DNA of 64,000 nt from assembly GCA_014058105.1 (NCBI GenBank), contig JACGCM010001242.1, positions 62,001-126,000 of the forward strand, read 5' to 3'. Below the pieces are notes generated by a model, which was not told the origin of the DNA, did not search any database, and saw nothing but the letters and a program-made list of their open reading frames with translations. This DNA comes from Kingdonia uniflora (Eukaryota; Streptophyta; Magnoliopsida; Ranunculales; Circaeasteraceae). Within the stretch, counting starts at the first letter, position 1; each line of letters starts with the position of its first letter. This document shows positions 1 through 11,677 of this stretch, piece after piece. A program made the position numbers and the translations under genes.

Positions 1-188
1 CTCAATCACAAAATATACTTTTACCAAAAATCCTTCACTAGAGGTCGTGGTTTTTTTACCTATTCAGAGGTTTTCTACGCAAAAATCTACCTGTGTCATT
101 TTCTTGTTTGTCATTAGAATATTATTACAGGTTCATTGGTGTGATAGCGAATTTCAAGCCATTCTGAGTTTACAAAATTTGGCCATCA
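1..188 (+). repeat. TatA 5' LTR, 3' end only
   Basis: This stretch matches the last 188 bp of the LTR at 13254-13863. It ends in GGCCATCA, directly before the primer binding site. About 420 bp of this LTR lie left of the window. Confidence 0.9.
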
Positions 189-190
189 CA

Positions 191-210
191 TTTGGCACCG
201 TCTGTGGGAA
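191..210 (+). other. TatA primer binding site
   Basis: TTTGGCACCGTCTGTGGGAA begins two bases after the LTR end. It is the usual plant Gypsy form TGGCGCCGTCTGTGGGAA with one change (G to A). The intact-looking version is at 25611 in TatB. Confidence 0.8.
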
Positions 211-262
211 AGATTGCATTTTCATGATATCCTAAGGTAGTCTTTCACTACAATTTTCAATC

Positions 263-1830
263 ATGGTTACTTCTAGATAACCAGCTACAGGTGCCCAGCT
301 CGAGGTGTCAGTGGAGCCAGGACAGCTTACAGAGTTACGGGACAATCTCGATGCCAAAACAGAGAAACGTGTCGAGCTTGAACTTTAGCTAACTAATGAC
401 CGGGAGCTCCTTGAAAAAGTGCTCGATGTAGAAAGACAAGCTCATTTGATAGCGCTTAAACGGTATGAAGACCAATTAACAATAATGCAGACTACTCTCG
501 AGGCTCTGCAAAATAATTAGCAGGCTCCATCAATGAGAGGTCACAATCAATTGCCCAAAACCTCCCGTATTTCCGTAAGGGAAAGGTTGGGGCCTCGAGA
601 AGTTATTTCTAGGAATCTTCAGTATGAACCACAAACCTCTATGCATTTAGTAGGAGAAGTTCAATCCGAAGCCAGTCGAGGTCATCGAATATCTGTCTGC
701 TAGGAAGAGGAACATCGACCTCAACAACAAATTCTAGCACGAGATTGTGTGAGTGAAGGTATTGGCACTCATCATCCAATACCCGCCAACACAGCGATTC
801 AACCAGCATGTCATTATATCACGAAAGAAAATATGACCAACGGATTAAGGAGTTGATCGAAGCACAAGTTCTAGGTACTACCGGCGACATCACAAGGCTA
901 CAAGGAAGTCCGATTGCCAAAGAACTATTCGACGTGGAAATACCGAAAGGTTTTCATACTCCAAAAATTAAAAAATACAAAGATACTAACCCAAGGGAAC
1001 ACATTCAACAATACTGTGATTCATTGGGGTTGTACTTTAATCTCAACCACATTTTTTGTCGTCTGTTCGCTACCAGTTTGCAGGAGGAACCATTACGATG
1101 GTTCCATTCTCTCCCTGAAGATTCCATATACAAGTTCGAGCAGATGTAGAAATAGTTCATTAAGACGTATGCTTATAACAGGGACAAAGAAGAGAATTTG
1201 TATTCTCTATTCAGTCTCAAACAGTCACACGGAGAAAAACTTGAGTCTTTTGCAAAAATATTCTTGGAGCTTGCGCGTAAAGTGGATAACCTCAATCAAA
1301 AGACAGTCGTTACTGCTTTTCCCAACGCACTCTAGCTCGATTGCAAGGCCAAGGAGTATCTTTCTCTCAACAAACCTATGACCTTGGAGGATATGATCAC
1401 CAAGGTCAATAGTTACATGAACCTAGAAATGATGATATATGAGCGTCAAAAATCTACTAAATTTGCCCTCTCTACTAAAGGTCTATCAACAGATCAAAAC
1501 ACCGAATCAAAAGAGGAATAGGGAGATAAGAAGCACACCAAGGGTAACACAGGCTATCCTAGGAAAGGTGGTCCACCAAATAAACCCATCCTCCCAAAGT
1601 TGAATGTCCGAATCTCTACAATTTTTCCAATGCTATTGAAAGACACGCTCTATCGCGTCTCCCAACCACAGGAACCAATCGATAATAGACCGTACTGCCA
1701 GTATCATAAGGTAAACCATCATTCTACTGACAATTGCTCGAATACATTTTTAAAGACGGACGGATGCTCGAATATATAGTTAACTTGGAATCATACAAAA
1801 ATGGCAGTTATAAAAAGTAGCTTGAAGTTA
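263..1830 (+). pseudogene. TatA gag, decayed
   Basis: A start codon at 263 opens a reading frame hit by a stop within six codons and by several more. The N-terminal part is charged and coiled-coil-like. The retrotransposon gag domain is clearest at 808-1149, with a conserved LRWFHSLP motif near 1090-1125 and a frame break at the TAG near 1147. A degenerate Cys/His knuckle of Tat type (YCQYHK...DNC) lies at about 1690-1740. The product would be the structural capsid/nucleocapsid protein that packages element RNA. At least seven in-frame stops make it non-functional. Confidence 0.8.
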
Positions 1831-1871
1831 TTCTGGTTAATGATCAAATCGAGGAGAAGCATCTCTACTAT

Positions 1872-2460
1872 ATGCGCCACTGCAACATGATTGAATTCAA
1901 CCAAATCACCAGTTCAAATAGATCTAAGCACAGGAGATTATCAAAATATTGCGATCTTACAACACACGACAAAGAAACCAAACTTCCCCCTGAGTCGAGC
2001 AATTGTCGGCTTGGGATTTCATTCGAAGATTGCGATACTAGCCATGTCCAATTTCCACATCATGATGCGTTAGTAATAATGATGAAAATGAAGAAATTTG
2101 CCATGCATACAATGATGATTGATATTGGAAGCGGTATTGAGATTCTTTTTCAGAGTACTATCAACCAAATGGGTTTGGCCAACCAAGTTATTCAGAGCGA
2201 CACTGATATCAGTGGGTTTAATGGCTCTAGAGAGGAGCGAGTAGGCAATATTATTTTACCTATCACTGCAGGACCAACCACCATCGATGTCGTTTTCAAT
2301 GTCATCAACGCCAAATCTCGTTATCTCAGGATTATGGGCCGCTGCTTGATACATAGCATAGAAGCAATCGCTTCCACCTATCACCAGGCACTCTGATTCG
2401 AACACGACAAAGGCATTTATGAGATCAGAGGTAGTCAGCAGCTCTCTCGAGCTTGTGAAA
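1872..2460 (+). pseudogene. TatA aspartic protease, decayed
   Basis: The open stretch 1872-2396 carries the retropepsin active-site region as MMIDIGSG, where the catalytic Asp-Thr-Gly is changed to Asp-Ile-Gly. TatB keeps MMVDTGSS at the same place. Flanking similarity to TatB (SRYL.I.GR, TYHQAL) confirms identity. The enzyme would cleave the Gag-Pol polyprotein. The lost Thr and a TGA after TYHQAL suggest it is dead. Confidence 0.85.
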
Positions 2461-2519
2461 ATACTATTTTTGTTATCTTAGATACTTTTGACAGATTTTC
2501 TGCTCACCTCAACGATCAA

Positions 2520-3520
2520 ACTTCCACGAAGGAGCCCACAGAATATATAAACCTCAATGGACCTGACAAGGTACTTTCATTGGTACTAGGCTGGTTCAGC
2601 ACAAAAAAAATGCCCCCATTCAGTTTTTGCAACACAATCGAGACGTCTTCGCATTGTCTTTTGAAGAAATACCTGGGGTCGATCCGGCCAAGGCATATCA
2701 CAAACTATCCATCAACATTAATGCTACAGCAGTCGAACAGAAACGGCAGCGACTATCACCTCATCATCGAGATGGAGTTAACACCAAGATCGAGAAATTG
2801 ATCAACGTGGGATTCATTTGAGAAGCCAAATATCCTGACTGGATATCCAATATTGTCGCTGTACCAAAGAAGAACGGAAAAGTTTGAGTTTACGCCGATT
2901 TCACCGATCTGAAAAAACATACTCCAAAGGACAGTTTCCCTCTTCTCAACATACATCAGATCCTTGATTCTATAGCAAGCCATGATCTTTTATCTATGAT
3001 GGATGTTTTTTTGGGATACAATCAGATTCTGTTTCTGGAAGAAGATCAAGAAAAGATAACTTTCATCATTGAGAGAGGTCTTTATTGCTACAAAGTCATG
3101 CCCTTCAGACTGAAAAATGTGGGTGCCACATATCAAAGGTTGATGACTACTATGCTCAAAGTACATCTAGGGAAAGTTGCTGAAGTCTACATCGATGATC
3201 TCTTATGCAAGAGCGTACAGTCAGTTAATCACATCTCAGATCTTAATAATATATTCAACATCCTTCGATCTTACAGAATGCATCTCAACCCTGATAAATG
3301 TCAATTTGGGGTCCATTCTTGATGGCTTTTAGGTCATCTCATCAGCAAAAAGGGAATTGAGGCCGATTCAGATCAGATTAGAGTTCTCCTCAACATGCCT
3401 TCTCCACGAACAATAAAAGACATTCAGAAACTAGCTGGCAAGATTGCCGCTATCAACCGTTTCATGTCTAAATCGTCAAACTACGGTCATTAGCTATTCT
3501 TGTTACTCCGCGGTTGTACC
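2520..3520 (+). pseudogene. TatA reverse transcriptase, decayed
   Basis: The RT domain spans several frames. Seen in order are a KKNGKV motif near 2870, LLSMMDVFLGYNQI near 2990 and the catalytic box VYIDDLLCKS at about 3186-3215, followed by LNPDKCQFGV near 3285. Stops interrupt at about 2819, 2886 and 3320. The YIDD form of the catalytic box is typical of Tat elements. It would copy element RNA into cDNA in virus-like particles. Confidence 0.88.
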
Positions 3521-3529
3521 AAACGAGGG

Positions 3530-4113
3530 AAGGTTAAGCCAAACACAGAGGTCATATGGACACCAAAATGCGAAGTAACTTTTCAAGATCTCAAAACCTA
3601 CTTGGGGAGGTCACCCATAATGAGCACCTAAGTAGATAATGAGGAACTGATTATCTACCTAGCAGTCACTGATACTTTACTCAGCTCGGTTCTCATCCAC
3701 CTTGAAGGGAAGGTCAAGAAACCCACCTACTTCATCAGCAAAACCCTCACACCAACAAAAACAAGGTATTCTAAAATTGGGAAACTTCTTCTCACTCTTG
3801 TCTACACATCATAGAAACTCAAGCACTACTTCCAAGCTCATTCAGTCCAAGTCATGACGAACTACCCACTTCGAGAGGTTCTATCTAAGAAAGAAAAATC
3901 TAGAAGAGTGCAGCAGTGGTCCATCAGTTTGGGAGAACATGAGACCAAGTTCGAGCAACGTCATTCCGAAAAGGGTCAAGTCGCTGCCGACTTTCTCACA
4001 GATTTTCCAGTGGAAGATCTCGAGTGGGAAGAGCACGATCCTGACCTAACAAGAGAAAATCTCAAAGATCCACCCCCAAACGCTTTGACGAGCAAGCTGA
4101 ATGGATTACGATA
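3530..4113 (+). pseudogene. TatA RNase H (RT-linked), decayed
   Basis: This follows the RT thumb. LAVTDTLLSSVLI near 3660, YFISKTLTP near 3730 and the open stretch 3854-4114 with NYPLREVLSKKEKS are those of the Ty3/Gypsy RNase H and its linker. Stops occur near 3492, 3631 and 3811. It would degrade the RNA strand of RNA-DNA hybrids. Confidence 0.82.
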
Positions 4114-4114
4114 A

Positions 4115-4600
4115 AAGGGTGGAGACTTCCCACTGATGGATCAGCCGAACCCCCAGGGTTTGGAATAGGAATCGTATTGATTACCCCTTTTAATGACAGA
4201 ATTGAGAAATTAATCTACCTGAATTTTGAGGCCTCAAATAATGTCACCGAATACGAAGCTCTCATTCATGGACTCGATCTTGATCTTGAGCTCGAAGTCT
4301 CCGACCTCTCAGTATATATAGATTCACTACTCATCCTCCACCACTACTCCGAGCGATATAAGAAGAATGGGAAGATAATAGAGTACGCGGCCCTCATTGC
4401 AGATAGGATGAGCAAGTTTACGAAAGCAACTCTCGATTATCTTCCTTAAGGTGAAAACAAACACACCGATTCCTTGCCATATCTGGCTGGGGTCATGGGT
4501 ACAGAAGTTCGATATCTCCAGATCAAAATTATTATAGCCCCCAACATTGATTGTATTTCAGTATGTACGATCAAGATTGGGGGCGATAAAGGGGGAAGCG
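4115..4600 (+). pseudogene. TatA second, archaeal-type RNase H, decayed
   Basis: A second RNase H lies between the first RNase H and the integrase. It begins at a DGSAEPPGFGIGIVL motif near 4136 and continues in the open stretch 4177-4449 with NNVTEYEALIHGLDL and VYIDSLL. The Asp, Glu and Asp catalytic positions (DGS, TEYEAL, DS) can still be read. An extra RNase H of this type is a recognised hallmark of the Tat lineage. A TAA at 4447 ends the frame before the C-terminal part. Confidence 0.8.
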
Positions 4601-4639
4601 ACGATTGGCGAAAGCCTTTCTAAACCTATCTCGGCATCG

Positions 4640-5855
4640 ACAACAGTTGTAATAGACTACTTCCAGAGGACCTAAAGAGTGCCAACAATTGATCAACAAC
4701 TCGAAGCGCTACACAAATCAGAATGGTATGTTATACCGAATTTCCATCACATGACCTTATCTCAAATGCCTTTCCAAATCTAAAACAGAGGAAATGCTCC
4801 GCGAATTAGATGAAGGGACTTGTGTCCCCCATGCTGTAGGTCGATCACTAGCAGACAAAGTTATTACACAAGGAGTATTCTAGCCCGGCCTGTGCAAGCA
4901 AGTACAAGAGTACTCACGCAAATGCATCACCTACCAATGACATAGACATATGATACGTGCCCCTGAGCTCAAGCTTCATGCAAGTAAAGTGTTCTGGCCA
5001 TTCAAACGATGGGCACTTGATCTCGTCAGTAATTTCCCTAACTTTCCAGGTAATCGTCGTCACCTCCTCATAGCTACTGATTATTTTACAAAATGGGTAG
5101 AAGAAGTTCCTCTATGTTGAACCAGAGAAGAGAGGTCTTCTCTTTTATTTGGGAACACATCATCACTCGGTTTGGGTGCCCCTACCATATTCGTATTGAT
5201 AATGTGCCCTAATTTTTTAGGGAAAAGATCATCGCATTCCTCAACCAACACAATATCATCCACTCACCATCCAATCCTTATTATCCTCAAGGCAATGGCC
5301 AAGCTAAAATCACCAACAAAACCATCATTGATGGACTCAAAAAAAGGCTTCACTCATAGAAAAAAAAGAATTGGGTTCGCGAACTACCTCATGTCTTATG
5401 GGCATACCGTACCACTCCACGAGCATCAACAGGATGCACTCCATTCCACCTTGCCTATGACACTGAGGCCGTTATTCCATCTGAGTATCATCACCCAGTT
5501 CGAGATCACGAGCTGACAGACGAGGAAAAAGAGTTAGAACTGGCTTACAACCTCAATATGATTGATGAAACCAGGGAACGCGCCATCACTAACCTAGACC
5601 GATATCATCATATTCTAGCCAGATTATACAACAACCAAGTCTGACATCGTACCTTCCAAATCAATGATCTTGTCCCCAGAGAAATTCCTCAACATCGCAA
5701 AAAGCCTCACGCTAGAAAATTAGCTGACAACTAAGAGGGTCCATTCATTATCACAGGTCTTTCAGACCTGGAATCATATCATCTCATAACAAAAAAGAGA
5801 ATCCCCATTTCAAATACTTGGAACACTAGGCGACTAAAGCGGTACTATCGTTAAA
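4640..5855 (+). pseudogene. TatA integrase, decayed
   Basis: Fragments in three frames match the TatB integrase. These are the zinc-binding end near 4800-4960, RWALDLVSNFP near 5005, LIATDYFTKWVEEVP near 5070, the NPYYPQGNGQAKITN region near 5272 (catalytic Glu changed to Lys), and the C-terminal end LETYHL...RLKRYYR near 5770-5850. Many stops and frameshifts are present. It would have inserted element cDNA into chromosomes. Confidence 0.8.
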
Positions 5856-6050
5856 CATCTTACTACTCCATTTCTATCTCTCGCTTTTGTTTTTTAATTC
5901 CAAAAGTGAGATGTTCATCTCCATTCAATGTAAATTCTGAATTTATCAATGAAACTTCTTAGTTTTTTACAACATCTTTATACTTATGTAGATTCAACCA
6001 AATTATATAGATCAGAGCATAGATAATACTAGCTTTCTATTGATCTAATG
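5856..6050 (+). other. TatA post-pol spacer
   Basis: AT-rich non-coding spacer between the pol end and the tandem array. No gene is seen. The last 50 bases already resemble parts of the array unit. Confidence 0.6.
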
Positions 6051-6694
6051 CCAGTTAAATCAAGGATAACACTTGGTTTGGCTAACTCTACTAAATCTCT
6101 GCGATCAAAGCAAGTATAGAAACTTGTTTTATATTAAAGACTCTACCAAACAAGAGATAAGGCAATTGTTATACTAGTCTTCATCATTTTCAACTTGTTT
6201 GGGTCATTATACCAGTTAAATCAAGGATTACACTTGGTTTGGCTGACTCTACTAAATCTCTGTGATCGAAGCAAGTGTAGAAACTTGTTTTATATTAAAG
6301 ACTCTTCCAAACAAGAGATAAGGCAAATGTCATACTAGTCTTCATCTTTTTCAACTTGTTTGGGTCATTATACTAGTTAAATCAAGAATAACACTTGGTT
6401 TGGCTTACTCTACTAAATCTTTGCGATTGAGGCAAGTGTAGAAACTTGTCTTATATCAAAGACTCTAACAGACATAAGATATAGCAAAGATAATACTAGC
6501 CTTCATCTCTTTCAATATGTCTGCAACATTCTTACAGTTGAATTAAAAGTCACTTGATTCGACTGGCTCAACTCGCCTCTGCGATTGGAACATGTGCAAA
6601 AACTTGTTTTATATCAAAGACCCCACCAGACACAAGATAAAGCAAAGGTCATACTAGTTTTCATCTATTTCAATGTGTTTGCGACAGATACAAT
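6051..6694 (+). repeat. Tandem array, 4 x 161 bp, in TatA
   Basis: Four head-to-tail copies start at about 6051, 6212, 6373 and 6534, each 161 bp long. The unit begins CCAGTTAAATCAAGG and ends near TTGTTTGGGTCATTATA. Copies 1 and 2 are very similar and copy 4 is the most diverged. The array sits between the integrase end and the 3' end of antisense gene C. TatB has an unrelated array at the same place. Confidence 0.92.
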
Positions 6695-6716
6695 TTATTT
6701 TCTGATTAAATTCATA

Positions 6717-9700
6717 TTACAGGGGATTATTTCCTGACGATGAGGTGTCAGCAGCGCTTTCCCCGTCAGCAAGAGGTCGAACTCTTAATTCACGGATTAC
6801 AACAGCTCTGCCCTGCTCTATCAGCTCGGCAGTTTGAGTACCTAAATAGGTTTCCATAAAGGACATATAGTTCCCTCGATCTATATTCGTTCTACCAAAG
6901 CATCCCTTATCCGACAGACTTTTGAACAAGGTATCTCGTTCTAACTCAAGTCTTTTTACTTCCTCTACAAAATATGCAACAATCGACTTTAACACGTCAG
7001 AGAACTTGATACATTGGATACGACCATCATTGCAAATTTTGATCTTAACTTCTCAAGGCATGCCTCCAAATTAGCGTACAATTTTTTCTGATGAATCAGC
7101 TCCATGTCTAACCGAGAATCAATAGATATATTTTCCTTTAATTTCTTCACATATTTGGCTGATTAGGTCCACCATCTAAGCACGAAGTATTTTGATTTTT
7201 GCATTCAACTCTTCCCTAACTGGAATATCCTTTAATAAGTCATCTTTCTTTTTCATCAGCATCTCCTTTGCCCTGATTTCCCTTTCCATGACTTTCTCCC
7301 TGATAAGAGCAGCACCCAACTTCTGTTGGCATTCCCTTAAGCTTGTATTACCTCTCTGTAGATGTCCTTGTATTTGAACTACATCACCTTCCAGCTATCT
7401 AATTCGTCCTGATAAACTCACTACATCCCATCAAACTAGAGGAATTTGAACATCCCTTTTACTCCCCCTCGAACGTTCTCCAGAATCTGCTTTCTTGGCA
7501 CGTACGTTGGCTTAGGCCAGTTTGGCCTTTAGTAGAGCCACTATCTCATTATGATCATTACATCTTCGTTGCATCTCCCAAAATTCCATATCCTTCGCAG
7601 GTAAAGCTACATGCAAGTGTTCCACTACAGCCTCAGAGGCCGATAAATTCTCTCGAGCTACTTTCAGCTCGTTATCCTTTTCCACCAAAATCAGCTTTAG
7701 TAGTTCCAACTCACTCCTACAATTTTGGAAATCAACTCAAAATTGCCCTTCTGATATTTCAAGCGCCTGAATACGATACTGAGCCATTTCAGCCGACTTA
7801 TTCCTAGACATCAGAGTGCCAATCCGATTCTGAAGCTTTGTGGCATATTCCTTCATCTCCGCAAGCTCTTTTGACACTTTGCCGATCTCGGCATCTTTCT
7901 CCTCAAGCTTATGAGTGAAGTCGACAACAGCCTGGTTTGCCTCAACATATTTGAAGTGTTCTTTTACGTGTTGATCTTCTCTGTCCTCCCTTGTTCCCAT
8001 CATCCTACCCAACTCCTCTGCAAATTCTCAGTTACATTGAAGTGCTTCATCTTTGCGTGAAAGAACTGAATCCAACTCGACCTACACAATATAAATATAT
8101 TATATACAGTTCAATCATACACACATATAGATACAACTCATTTCTACAAGGTATCCAATTTCTAACATCTACTGTGTACGACTACTTTTAGACTTAATGT
8201 GGAAGTGCCTCCTCAGCGAAACACTTCAAGCCATGTATTTCAGTATCTCAGGTACACATTTCCTATATGCCACTGTCTACATTTTTTATATATATAGCGT
8301 ATAGGCCAAGAGGCCTTTTTCAATCTAACCTGCAGTTCTGCTTGAGAAGACAGCAAGGATGCAGACATCTTTTTCTCCCTGGCAAGTTCAGTCTTTAGGA
8401 CTTTTATCCTGAGATTGATTTCTCTACGTGCCTACAAGAGAATTACGGACAAACACAGACTACGAGTCTATTAAATATACACAATCCAACAGTTTACGAT
8501 ACATGTCGAATATGTTCATACAAATTCATTTCCCTACCCTACCTGCTCAGTCTCACCCTCGAGGTATTCGGTGTCATCCCCTTGATTGTCAATCACAGTC
8601 TGACGGGAGATACCATCTAACCCATCCAAACCTCCCACCACGACCTCATATATCTCTTCTTCATCTTCCAACTCAATGTAGGTGTCCGCCTTAATGGCAT
8701 CCACCTCCTCTTCCGAGTAACCCTTTGACATCAGATGGCACCCAAGCCTATTGCGCTCCTCGGCCATCTCCTCCAGATTGGCTCCCACGTCCACCTATAG
8801 CTGCCCAATTGCTACGACACGAGAGACCTTCAGAGCCTCCAACTGCTTTGCATCCTTAGCAGCATCAGTTTTCGCTCGAGCTAACTTTGTCTCAAGCTCA
8901 ATCTTTATCTTCTTAACTCTGACTTATCTTCTTCAACTCCCAGCTAGAGCCCCTTCACTAACCGAGCAGCCTGTATAATTCATATCGATCTCAACATCAG
9001 CTCGGCATACAATAAATATATTTTATATAATCAATATACACTTACCATCTTGCTCGTATCTTTCTCTCCGTGAAGGGCCGCAAGCCTGGCCCTTTCTTCT
9101 ATCTCTTTAAGGTTGTCTAGCACAATAGGTCGCTCTTCGGCGACCTTCACACCAAACTTCTCCGAAGATTCGACCCTTCTCCTTTTTTCTTTAGTAGACT
9201 CACCACTTCCAGTGGTACCAGAGGCCGCCACAGACTTTCACGTCTGTTTTTTTTTATATTTTGAGCTATTTTGCCCGACATGATGGGTTCAGGCTAGACC
9301 GAACTCTCTACTTCAGAGGTTTTGGCCGAGTGAGTTCGACCTTTCACACCAGTTCCTCTCATTTTTCCTTCGTTGACTCTTGCCATCAACCTGATCGACT
9401 GAGCCATTTTTTACCTTTTTTGACCTGCTATCAACTCTCTTCTTTCTGCTGAGACTTAGTCCTTCTAATACAAATTCGAGCTCAGCCTCCTCCTCAGCAA
9501 CCTCGTCCAACTATGATTCTTTTCTCTTGACGTGGGATTTAACACCTGCAATACACATCATCACTTTATTATCAACCACAACTATCAATTCAAGTATATC
9601 AATAAATTATCTATGCATGGCAGTACTTTGTATTACAGTTCTAAACTGAAGATCAGAGGTTTTTCGCCATCTCTCTGAAGGCAATTACCCTTCACCCATA

Positions 9701-11063
9701 TGACGTTGTCATTCCAAGTTCGACCTGCTGAATTTAGTTTGAAGAAACAAGGCTGAGTTATGCTCGCACAAAAATATGCCCCACCACTAGCACGATAATT
9801 CTTCACCCCATAGAATTGTAGCACATCCTCAAGGGATATCCACCTCACTTTCCCCTTGTTCTCCTACTTCTTATTCAGATGATCGCATACATTTACTACC
9901 TCCCATATGTTCCCATTCAATTGAACAGGACATGCCCCAATTACATTCATGATCCCCTTCGCCAAATTGGTCAAAGGGAGACTCAACCCGTACTCTAATT
10001 GAGACAGGTAACACAAAAAACCTTCATCAAGGTCACTCCAAACACCCCCATCAAAGTATTCTAACGAGATCGATTCGTCTATACCCCTATCTCGTTTTTC
10101 CACTTCTAAATCGGCCAACAGATAAAAATACTTTCCCCCGCCGCTACTGTACAACCCCTAAAGTGCCTACCGACATACTCTACACAATTACCCCATGTTC
10201 CTCCTATAGCGGCCTTGGCCTTTCAAAATTCTCTAAAGGGATCCGAACCAGGATGATAGGATATCAATTGACCAGGAAAACCTGGAAATTGTTCGAATCC
10301 TACTTTAACCTCACCATCAAACTCCATCGTCCGACCGGAGGTCGACACCTCATTAACAGTTATACAACCCATATCAGCAACAATTTCTACATGCAAAGTT
10401 TTAACCTGCACAATTACCTCTCATGCTCGACCTACATACAGGTTCAGGTATCTACCGTTACTTCGTATAAATCCTTCATATACGTTTAACATATATCTTT
10501 AATATATTCTGTCTATATACACTATACAGTTATTGCCATAAATGGTTGATGTTAAGATTTACTTCAAAATAAAAAATGATTACGATTAGCACAAACATAT
10601 ATATATATATATATATCATACATCTCTACTAACCTTCAGAATCCGAGTAGGAATCCGCTGTAGCGCCGAGCCCCTCCTTCACAACACTGTTGTATAGCCA
10701 CCTGTGTGATCCAGTATCTGTCACTCTCCTCGACCGTTGATTACCCTCAGACAACTCCTTATCAAGTCTTCTATAATTTTTTTGCGCCCCTCTCTCTGTA
10801 CTATCCAAATTTTCAGAAGTTGAAAAACATATGAATGATGAAGAAGAAGCACTATTTATCTTTTCTCTCTCTAGCGGTTGGCATTTATTGTGCCTCGCAC
10901 GACCCGTCCTCGGTTTTGGAATCGAGACGCCCTTTCCACTATCTATGTCAGACGTTTTAAACCTTTTTAATAAAATAGACTTTCCATTATTACCCCTCCC
11001 CTCATATTTTAGCATATTCTTCTCTCCTGTCTCCATATCTTTTTCTGACCTTCCCACACTCAT
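6717..11063 (-). pseudogene. TatA antisense gene C: spliced Transposase_28-like plus coiled-coil protein
   Basis: Read on the - strand from ATG at 11063 (MSVGRSEKDM, also seen at 46055 in TatC). Exons, deduced from splice sites shared with TatC, are 11063-10634, 10431-9637, 9545-9046, 8970-8543, 8431-8330 and 8081-6717, with introns of 75-248 bp. Exon 2 carries a region like Pfam Transposase_28 (GLSLPLTNLAKGIMNVIG, then RTWNDNVIWVKGNC). Exon 3 is basic and nuclear-signal-like (KEKRRRVESS). Exons 4-6 form a long acidic coiled coil. The intact protein would be about 1,200 aa. Stops and frameshifts (for example just after the exon 2 start and near 7740) indicate decay here. Function is unknown; antisense ORFs are known in Tat elements. 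Confidence 0.65.
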
Positions 11064-11335
11064 GATGATTCACACTACACGTTATCAAATTTCTCAGCTT
11101 TACATACAAAACAAAACTAGAAGCTTCTGCATTTCCTCCTTTTTGTATCATACTTATAGTAAAGTGACATCATTTTCAAAGCTAACAAAATCGACTATAG
11201 AGGATCCCATTTATTTGCATTATTTTTTGTTCGTATTTAACAAACTTATTTTTATGATAAACGTATTTTTACAATATTACATCTAAAACAAACTTAATAA
11301 CCTAGAACACCACATCCGATCATGTCACCACTCAA

Positions 11336-11617
11336 TCAGCCATCTTCAAATTCAATCTCAACCTCAGCAATCAATTTAACCATTTCTTCTCGAACTGCAG
11401 GGTCCAGTATCAACACACGAAAACATACCTCATAGAAATACCAAGCATACTCACGTTCCCTACTCCTTACATTAAATCCTTCGAGCTGACACTCCTTCAC
11501 TGGTAACTCAGCATCATAACTAAGCGCACCAAAAATCCTCTCCCGCACTTCAGCTATCTTTATAGCCAATCGTCCTTCCGCGGTGTGCCAAATCCTCTGA
11601 GATCGAGTCCGTACCAT
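11336..11617 (-). CDS. TatA antisense gene B: small acidic protein, unknown function
   Basis: Open frame of 93 codons starting MVRTRSQRIW and ending EVEIEFEDG. A longer frame starts at 11677, but the Met at 11617 matches the start of the TatC copy (MAWTRSEKIYY at 45570). Conserved between copies are GRLAI.I.EV, IFG...YDAELPVKE and RE.EY...FYE. No known domain is recognised. A TATA-like run (GTATATATATAAC) lies on the - strand about 45 bp upstream, so it may have its own transcript. It sits between genes A and C and reads the same way. It is uninterrupted here although the sense genes around it are ruined. Confidence 0.55.
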   Translation of the reverse strand: MVRTRSQRIWHTAEGRLAIKIAEVRERIFGALSYDAELPVKECQLEGFNVRSREREYAWYFYEVCFRVLILDPAVREEMVKLIAEVEIEFEDG

Positions 11618-11677
11618 CCTAACCTCTTCTCTACCTTCACAAATCTTCCTACCCTTTTTGTTATATATATACGACAT

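Noticed and set aside
10596..10615. (AT)n run as a promoter TATA box
   Set aside because: It is a simple microsatellite inside intron 1 of antisense gene C.
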